Positions 56,855 through 64,000 of a stretch of 64,000 nucleotides of DNA are shown one piece after another. The notes beneath the pieces were generated by a model. That model saw only the letters and a program-made list of their open reading frames with translations, was not told where the DNA came from and did no database searches. Position numbers and translations under genes: made by a program. The DNA comes from Madurella fahalii (lineage: Eukaryota > Ascomycota > Sordariomycetes > Sordariales), in NCBI GenBank assembly GCA_029876055.1, contig CM056874.1, positions 5,456,001 to 5,520,000 of the forward strand, in the 5' to 3' direction. How positions within the stretch are numbered: the first letter of the stretch is position 1; each line of letters begins with the position of its first letter.

Positions 56855-59800
56855 TCAATTTTTGGAGCCCTCCTCGCTCAGCCCATCAAGCTCGGAGAAA
56901 AGGCTTCTGTCCAGCTCTAGGCTCTCCTTTTCCTTCTTTCCCTTCTTGAAGTTGCTGAGCCACCGTACCGACCCTTTGTTCTCCTTGCTCTTAGCGCTTG
57001 ATGTCGGCCCTAGCCCCGGACTGCTGGTAACGCTATCATAACTGCGGCCCAGAAAACCCGAATTCAGTACCTCGTCGGTAATGTCATCAAAGTCCCCGAT
57101 ACTCGTCCGCTCTATCGAGGTTCCCTTGTCCGAAGCGCCCCCGCTGGCGATGCTGCTCGGGCCCTTCTTGAACAGGCCGGACTCCTTGCCGCCCAATCGT
57201 CCGGCGAGGCTGAACTTGCTCGAGCTGCTCTTCCGAAACAGCTTCCTAACCACGTTGTCCTCCTTGAAGCTGCCCGAGAGGCCGGCGCTTGTGGGTTCGG
57301 ACGGCGTGTTGGAGAACGATTGGTCCAGCGAAAGCGAGTCCCTCGACTCAGAAACCGACGTCAGCGTATGCACAGAGATCCCATCACGGGACTTGCGCGA
57401 CTCAGATGGGGATTCCATCTCTATAGACGGCGCCTGCGAAGTCTCTGGCGTGGACGCCGCCTCCTTGCTCTTGGGCTTTTCCTTGGAGTCCTTGGCTTTG
57501 GACTTGTCCTTCTTCTCGGCCTTGGTCTTCTCTTTTCCTTCTTTTTCCTTCTCCCTATCGGGCTTGGATTTGAAGAACGAACCGATGAATGCGGGGGCGT
57601 TTGGGTTCAGTCTGCCGAGGGGTCTTGATGACTGCGCCGGTGGGCGGCTGCCAATGACGCCCACCTCACGGACGTTGGGTAGCATCTCTTCGCCGAGAAT
57701 CTCATCATCAGCTGATGCCAACGTCGTCTTTAGCGCCGACGGAGATCCGTGCAGAGACGGTCGTCGAGAGGGGTTTCGAGACCAGGGCGCGTCGGGCGAC
57801 CACAGACGGCTGGGCTTCCCCAGTGTTGCTGGGTCTGGTGGCGGGCCCCAAATTGAACTCGAATCTGTCGATGGTCTAGGAAAGTCCGAGGATGCGATGC
57901 TGGCTGGCCGCGGGCTGCTGGGGTCTCGCTCTGGGAACAAGCCGCCCGCAGGCCTATGCGAGCTTGAGAAAGGGTTGAGATTCCTCGAAAACATACGCGG
58001 GTTTATGGCGTGCCCTTCGGTGATTTCAGGTCCGGTAGAGTTCCGGTTAAACACGTTCCAAGTGCCCGACAGGCTGATACGGCGTTTGTTTATGAGGCCA
58101 TCTTCGTCTGTCTGCCTTGGAAAGGACTGACTCTGTCCCTGTTTGAGGCTACCGAGAAGCGGGCCTTCCTTCTCCATGCTTTTGGCCGGCCTTGAGCGCT
58201 GGAAGGAGAAGAAGCTGCCCAGCTTGTTCGGCGGTGGCTCCGCCGCGATAGGCGAGGGTACGGTAGCGGCAGCGTTGAGCGACATCCTATCCGACGCGTC
58301 ATTCGGGAAAGGGGGAAAGGGAAGATTATTGGACGAGCCATGGGGGCTGGAGAAGACGTTGAGGGATTTGCCCGAAGACGCGGGGGATTGCGGAGCGTCC
58401 TCGGGCGATGTCCGTTGATGTGACATGAACGGGTCATGTCCGAATCGAGCCGTCGGACTGGGCTCATCATCATCTAAATCTGCCAATATATTCGATGGCA
58501 GAAGCGCGGTAGCTGACGGGCTAAGCGGAGCGGGGGCCGTTCTGTTGCTTGGCTCGTTGAGACGGCCGGGAATGTCCGCCGACAGGTCTATCATGAAGGG
58601 ACCCGGGGCAAACCCCGGAGGGGCATTTGCTGACCGAGAAGTAGCGAAACCAGTAGGCGCCGACACGGCCGGGTCGATCTGAGAATATGCCGGCAAAGTT
58701 GATGATATTGAGGCATTTGAGAGCGAATTGCTCGGCCGGCTTCGCCGCCTCGGCTGAGCGAACGCCGGATTATCGAACTCGAGGCCGGACGTGTTTGCCT
58801 GGCTGCATAGGGCATATGCCGCGTGCGGGTTGGCTTGGAGCTGCATGGTGAGGATGCGAAATTCATGGTCGAGTTCCCTAGCACGCTTTGCCTCTAGGGC
58901 TAGCGCTTCTTGCAGTTCCCTTTGCCTTCGAGCCCATTCCCGCTTGAATTCGTCGTCCTTCTCTTGCCATTCACTATCATCTTCCCCGCCTGGTAGTTTC
59001 TTCCGTGCCTCTTCCAGTTCCCTCACCAGCTCCCGCTTCTCCCTCAACTCTGCTTCTAACCGCGAGCATTCAGCATGCAGATCGTCATTGTCGGACCGGA
59101 GACACTCGACCTTCCGGTCCCGCTCTTCTTCCAGCTCCGTCCTTTGCTGGTCGAAGCTCTTGCGGCTTCCGCGCATGTCCTCAACGCCCTTCTCCCACTT
59201 GGCAATGCTGTCGTGAAACTTTGACCTCTCGGTTTGCTTTTCCTTAAGCAATTTCTCCCTCTGGGCTTTGCGCTGCATTGCATTGCGCATAGTCCGATCA
59301 GTTGAATTAACATCCCGCTTGAGCTTCTCCGTCTGCTCCTCCTTTTTCTTCTGCTCTTTCTTCTTTTCCCGCTTCTCAGCCTCTAGTTCCTCTAACAGCA
59401 CCCTGTTGTCAGCCTCCTCTTTTGCGATCAGAGTCATTACGTCCTCGGTCTCTTTTCGGATGCTCTCAAACTGTTCCGTCAGCTCCGGCAGCGTCTTCGT
59501 AGCATGTGCATTGACCTCATCTCGTATCGGCTGATCGAGGCTCGTGGTGGATGGCGAGTGGCGTCGAGTGACTGTGTTCCGGCGCGGCCCCGACGGCGCG
59601 ACAGAGCTCCTGTCCTGCGCAGGCGAACCGACGCCGTCTGGGGGCGCTGCCGCCTCTAAGGCTGGAAAGGAGGTGCGAGACCCTCCGGTCTCGTCGCCGA
59701 TTTCACTCGGTGTGGATCCGTGTGGCTCCTCTGCGGCGAAGTTGGATGGAAGTCGGGAATTTCCAATCTGCGGTCGGCCGTCTCGGCCAAACGTCCTCAA

Positions 59801-60569
59801 TCGGATAACACGGCTCCCGGCCTGGAAGTTGTTGGAGCCGACAGCAATTACTCGCACATTGTAGAAGTGATCAGGCTTCAGCCCGCTAACGACAATCGCG
59901 GGCTCCTGGTTCGCAGCGACCTCGCCCACTGTCGAAGGTTAGGCTCTACAACCGTGGTTGATTCTGCTCGGCTCCCCAGGTACTCACCGACCACCCCGTT
60001 TACCTGGATCAGGAACTTCTGAACGGATCTGTTCGGCGGAGGGCGCGTCCAGTTTACCGTCGCGGCATCGGCTCGGATTCCCGCCAGCGATACGTCTGGC
60101 GGATCGGGGACGTCGACACCCAGGATGCCGATCAGCTCGGGGACTGGCTTCCACAGCGTCTGCCACGCCCGGCGCGCCAACCTGCGATCACGTATGAATA
60201 AGCATACTGGGAAAGCGTGGGCGTCGCATCGCGGCAGGTACGGTAAAAGACGGTGCAGCGGCGGCGATGATGATGACGCGGCAATAGCACAGCAACATAC
60301 CAGACAACAGCACCACCCGTCAACAGCATCTTGGCATGCCGCAAAATCAGGAGCTCGAGATGTAGCGTAGCGATGGCATCGACTGTCCAGGCGTACACCG
60401 AGTACGTGACGTTGCGAGAAAACTCGGGAGCGACGGCCCAGCAGCACAAGGCGAGGCCGACGGCTGCGAAGTTGACCCGCGAGCTGTTAAGTTCGGTGGA
60501 CCACCAAGCGAGGCTGGCCGACAGGATCAGAAGTGTAGGAACGAGCGACGTCCAGGAGATCCATGACAT
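56855..60569 (-). CDS. Membrane-anchored fibronectin-III / coiled-coil protein
   Basis: Three exons, 60569-60301, 60181-59988 and 59928-56855, in phase, give 1178 aa. The N-terminal 90 residues hold two or three hydrophobic segments (LVPTLLILSASLAWW, FAAVGLALCCWAVA, KMLLTGGAVVWYL). An FN3 domain spans about residues 117-205 (PDPPDVSLAGIRADAATVNW...GLKPDHFYNVRVIAVG). A long charged coiled coil spans about 290-520 (KREKKKEQKKKEEQTEKLKR). The rest is Ser/Pro-rich and probably disordered, ending with KESLELDRSLFSELDGLSEE. I know of conserved FN3/coiled-coil proteins in filamentous ascomycetes but no assigned function. It is divergent from lipin. Confidence 0.85.
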
Positions 60570-63083
60570 AGCGCTGCGATCGGGGAAAGGAGAGGTCGGG
60601 TGCTGAGACGAGTCGGGCAAAAAGGAAACGGAGGGAGTGGGGGTCGGTTGAAATGAGTCGCAGAGACGTCGGTAGAGGAAAAAACCAAGATGCTTCCCCA
60701 GCCGAGATTCGCTTGGCTGCGTTGCTGCTGCTGGGCATGGATGATTGCCCGAAAAATTGGAGACACTTTTTCGCAAGCAAAAACGGTTTGCGCACAGGTA
60801 CCTAAGTCAACGCTCAAACAGACTGTTGGCGCATCTGCTAGCGGGGGTACCTGCCAAGATAGTGGCTCACAACGCTGTCAACGCCGTTTCAGAAAGGCTA
60901 GTTAGCCTGGCATTGGTACTGTAGCTGCCTGCCGGGGAAGCAGGGTCGGCTGTCAACCAGCTCCCACAGTAAGTTAGCGTCCAGCTTGAAGTTCCTGACA
61001 CCTCCACAGGGTCAAGTTCATGACACTACAGGTACCTTAGTTAGTACCTTAGGTGCAGGCCGGGAAAGTACGACGCAAGTGTACCTATGGTCTCGTTCTC
61101 TCCAAATCTCCATCCGTTTCTCCATGTCTCGCCCAACTTGCGGGGCAGCACGGCGATTACCTAGCCTGGCCTATCGCCTGTCCCATTCCCCAAGAAGGCA
61201 GTCGGAAAAGCCTAAACGGCCGTGTTTCGAAACATTGGAAGAACAGCCGATTTGACTCCCGCCCCGGTCTGCCGGCCGGCCGCCTTGAACCCGGTTGATA
61301 ATTGGATGTGGCGGGTAGCATTCGTGCGGAGTGTTGGACGGTTACCCACATGTGCTTGAGGCACGTTGATCCATCACAACCCCTCCGATCGCCGATAGTA
61401 ATGGGGCCGGATGGAAGAAGGCCACACAGTCAATTTGTCTTGCCATGCTCTCCGTCCGTTGTCTTTGCTTTTTTTTCTGTTCGGCCCTCGGCAAAGAACC
61501 TCGATCCCGCCACCCATGGCTGGTCTCGGTAGGCATGAGGATACCGAAACAAGCCCCAGCAAACAGAGCGGCTTTCTGGCTGGAGAAAATCGTCTTGCAG
61601 CTTGCGTACAGGAGGACGCCTTTACGGTGTCTAATTGCCACCCCCTTGCTTATTTACCCAGGTGGGAAAAATTTTAATTCTTATCGTTTTCGTCGTTCTT
61701 ATCATTAGCATCGTCGCCTCTCTTTCTCTTTTGAGGATTAGGTTAGGTGGCTCTGTTGACAAGACGCTCTCCCCTTCCGCCGGGCCCAAAAGCTCAGTTG
61801 TTCCCGCTATCCAGAATCCTGGACGGTGGTGCCTTAAATAACCCTCATTCCGATCATCTATATATTCGTTTCACCGCCTAAAAGGCTCCCACCAAACTCT
61901 CGGGATTCACGCCAAGGCTGGTCAGCTTCCTCTTGGTTGCATTGTCGTTCCCCAACCAAGTCAGCCACAATTTAGTGGCTCAATGCTTCAGGTGCGGGCA
62001 GCGCCGCTGATCGGCTGGGGGCGCCGTCCGCCGAGAGACCAATGCCCTCAGGTCGCGGTGCGCGGCCCCTGCATTTGGACGGAGAAGCGCAAGTCTTTGG
62101 GTGCCTGCAGTGACACTGATTCTCCGCATCAGTAACTCGTCGAGACAACTTCCAAACCATGCTGATGTCTCTCCGTCATCAGGGTCTTTGTACTTGTATT
62201 TTGGCGAGCGAATGCGTAGGATCCATGACATCAGCGAGGGGAATCAAGCAGTCGCGACAAGGGTCCAATACCAGGGGACGGTCAGCAGGACTTTTCAGGT
62301 ACCCTCGCCTGCGGAGTTTCTAGGGCGGAACTTTGGCGTAAAAAAGGCCTACCCGAGGTACCAGCAATGTCTCGATCGGGATGCCCAGCTCGGCCAAGAG
62401 CGGGTGACTGATGGGGCGATCGGGATTGTTGAGGCCCTCGTGATTGCCCTAGCGCTCCTCAGCTGCTCTCTCAAGCGCCTGGCTACTTCATGAGGCCGAC
62501 CCCGTTTTGAGAACCGCTACGTCCGGCCTGTGCCTTAATAGCCCACGATTTCGGCCGCAACCTGTTGGAGACGCTGGTCTTCGTTCGTTTGATGTTGTCA
62601 AAAAAGGCCAGAAAGCATTGAAAAAGAGCCCACGCACGGCTGCCCAATTTCTCCCTCCCCCTCCTTCGGGCCTTCCCCAGGTCGTCCCAACAGTGTCAAG
62701 CTCATCCTTCGAGCGTCTCTCGGCCATCCGCTCGGTTCGAGTGTCAGTCGTTCCCGACTTTTAAGTTCCAAATTATCGCTTGTGTTCGCATTCCTCGCCG
62801 TGTCCCAGCAAGTGGCAAATCTTCCAAGAATCCAAAGCACCGGAAACGGAAGCCTACAGTACCAAACGTGGCGACGGACTCAGCCCACGTTATCCCGCAT
62901 ATCGATGTGCTTTTGAGACAAACGAACTTCGGCCACCATCAACGGATCCCCAGCTATTTCCTGCCTTGGTCCTCTTCCTCTTTGGAAGCAAATACTTAAT
63001 TTTGTAGCACTTCAGGCCGCCGCGCCCTTGAGCCTCTCCGAGAAGCGGATAAGGTCCCTCCGGGCGTCGGCTATTTGCATACC
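60570..63083. other. 2.5-kb divergent intergenic region FN3 / lipin
   Basis: Many short ORFs, none convincing. Probably long 5' leaders and promoters. Repeated AGGTACCT-like segments near 60795-61060 were noted but not interpreted. Confidence 0.55.
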
Positions 63084-64000
63084 ATGCAGTACGTCAGGAA
63101 CCTCAGCGATTCGGTTTCCACAGCATGGAACTCGATCAATCCGGCCACCCTCAGCGGTGCCATCGACGTGATCGTCGTTGAGCAGGAAGATGGCAGCCTG
63201 GCATGCTCTCCCTTCCATGTGCGGTTTGGCAAGTTCTCCCTCTTGCGCCCATACGAAAAGAAGGTCGAGTTCAAGGTCAATGGCGTCAAGCAGCCCTACT
63301 CGATGAAGCTCGGCGAAGGCGGCGAGGCCTTTTTCGTCTTCGAGACGACCGACACTATCCCTCAGAGCCTGCAGACGTCACCTCTGGTGTCACCGGCCTC
63401 AAGCCCTCCCCTGAACCCCCAACAACCTGGTCTGCAAGAGCCCGAGTCGCTTGATCTCAACGACCCCGTCGTGAAGGCGCGGTCGTCGAGCTTCACCCGG
63501 CCGCCGCCTACGGCGCTCTACTCGATTGGCCGAGATGGTAAGCAGGGAACCTGGCTGTAAAGATTGACAAGACCGGCTAACCGGGAATAGGTCTGCTCAC
63601 GCCGCGATCGACTTCTCCTGAGCTTTCCAAGGGTATTCCGTCCGTCAGCGACGGCTCTCCGCTGCGTCCCCACAGCGACGACATTTTGCGACGGACGGCA
63701 CGAAAGCCGTCTAGTGAGGAGGATTCGACCGAAGCAGACAGCCCGGGATACTCGGAACGATCTCATAGCCCGCCTCCCCTGGCGCCTGCAGAGGCCCTGC
63801 AGCGGGCCATGAATCTTTCCAGGGAACTGTCGGCTGTCAACATCCCGACCCGAGTCACCGAAACCGGAGACTTGATGTTGGATATGACGGGGTTCAAGAA
63901 CTGCGACGAAGACGCCATCAGGGCAGAAATCCTGGCCCGGAAGGTGCTGTCAGAAGAACTTGACGGCAACTATGATATTGGCGCCCTTTTTGGAGTCGAC
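63084..64000 (+). CDS. Lipin / phosphatidate phosphatase Pah1, N-terminal part (3' end off window)
   Basis: Two exons, 63084-63537 and 63591 to the window edge, encode the first 288 residues. The start MQYVRNLSDSVSTAWNSINP leads straight into the N-LIP domain (SGAIDVIVVEQEDGSLACSP and FHVRFGKFSLLRPYEKKVEF), with VNGVKQPYSMKLGEGGEAFF. A Ser/Pro-rich linker follows, then ELSAVNIPTRVTETGDLMLD, seen in fungal orthologues. The catalytic HAD domain (DxDxT) is beyond the window. The enzyme converts phosphatidate to diacylglycerol at the ER/nuclear envelope and controls lipid synthesis. The frame opens 9 nt upstream only through a TTG. Confidence 0.93.

Noticed and set aside
1..64000. CRISPR arrays, bacterial operons, ribosome binding sites or riboswitches
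   Set aside because: The window is eukaryotic with spliced genes. No regularly spaced repeat-spacer pattern was seen; the only tandem arrays are microsatellites and the MITE arm repeat.

Overview
The window is genomic DNA of a filamentous ascomycete, most likely a Sordariomycete. This is inferred from short GT-AG introns (about 50-120 nt) with CTAAC/CTGAC-like branch sites and from fungus-specific families: Zn2Cys6 regulator, HR-PKS, Pth11-like receptor, UTP11 and Pah1/lipin orthologues. I could not confirm the species. Gene models were built by joining reading frames across splice sites by eye, and both exon phase and family motifs were checked.

Layout. (1) 1-5.4 kb holds housekeeping genes: a partial GH47 alpha-mannosidase (-), UTP11 (+) and a low-complexity conserved fungal protein (-). 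(2) 5.4-10.4 kb has no convincing gene. (3) 10.4-41.1 kb is a secondary-metabolite cluster with ten genes: P450-1 (-), DHA2-type MFS transporter (+), Zn2Cys6 regulator (-), SDR-1 (-), class I methyltransferase (+), highly reducing PKS of 2636 aa (-), O-methyltransferase (+), SDR-2 (+), P450-2 (-) and a secreted BBE-like FAD oxidase (+). (4) 41.1-46.4 kb is an AT-rich island of LTR-like repeats, including a nested pair with intact 5-bp target duplications. (5) 46.5-54 kb holds a CFEM-like membrane protein, a MITE just behind it, a damaged Pth11/SAT4-type receptor, a decayed MFS fragment and more degenerate repeats. (6) 54-64 kb returns to ordinary genes: peroxisomal D-amino-acid oxidase (+), CMC1-like twin Cx9C protein (-), a large FN3/coiled-coil membrane protein (-) and the 5' part of lipin/Pah1 (+).

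How the cluster may work. The set PKS + O-MT + dehydrogenase + P450 + BBE-type oxidase + Zn2Cys6 regulator is the same complement as the published solanapyrone cluster (sol1-sol6), where the flavin oxidase also promotes a Diels-Alder closure. A related methylated alpha-pyrone route is therefore a reasonable hypothesis. However, the PKS enoylreductase has lost its glycine-rich NADPH loop, so the product may be less saturated. The palindrome TCGGCCGA occurs seven times in the window by my reading. All seven lie in the intergenic regions upstream of cluster genes, which suggests one regulator controls both arms and helps define the borders.
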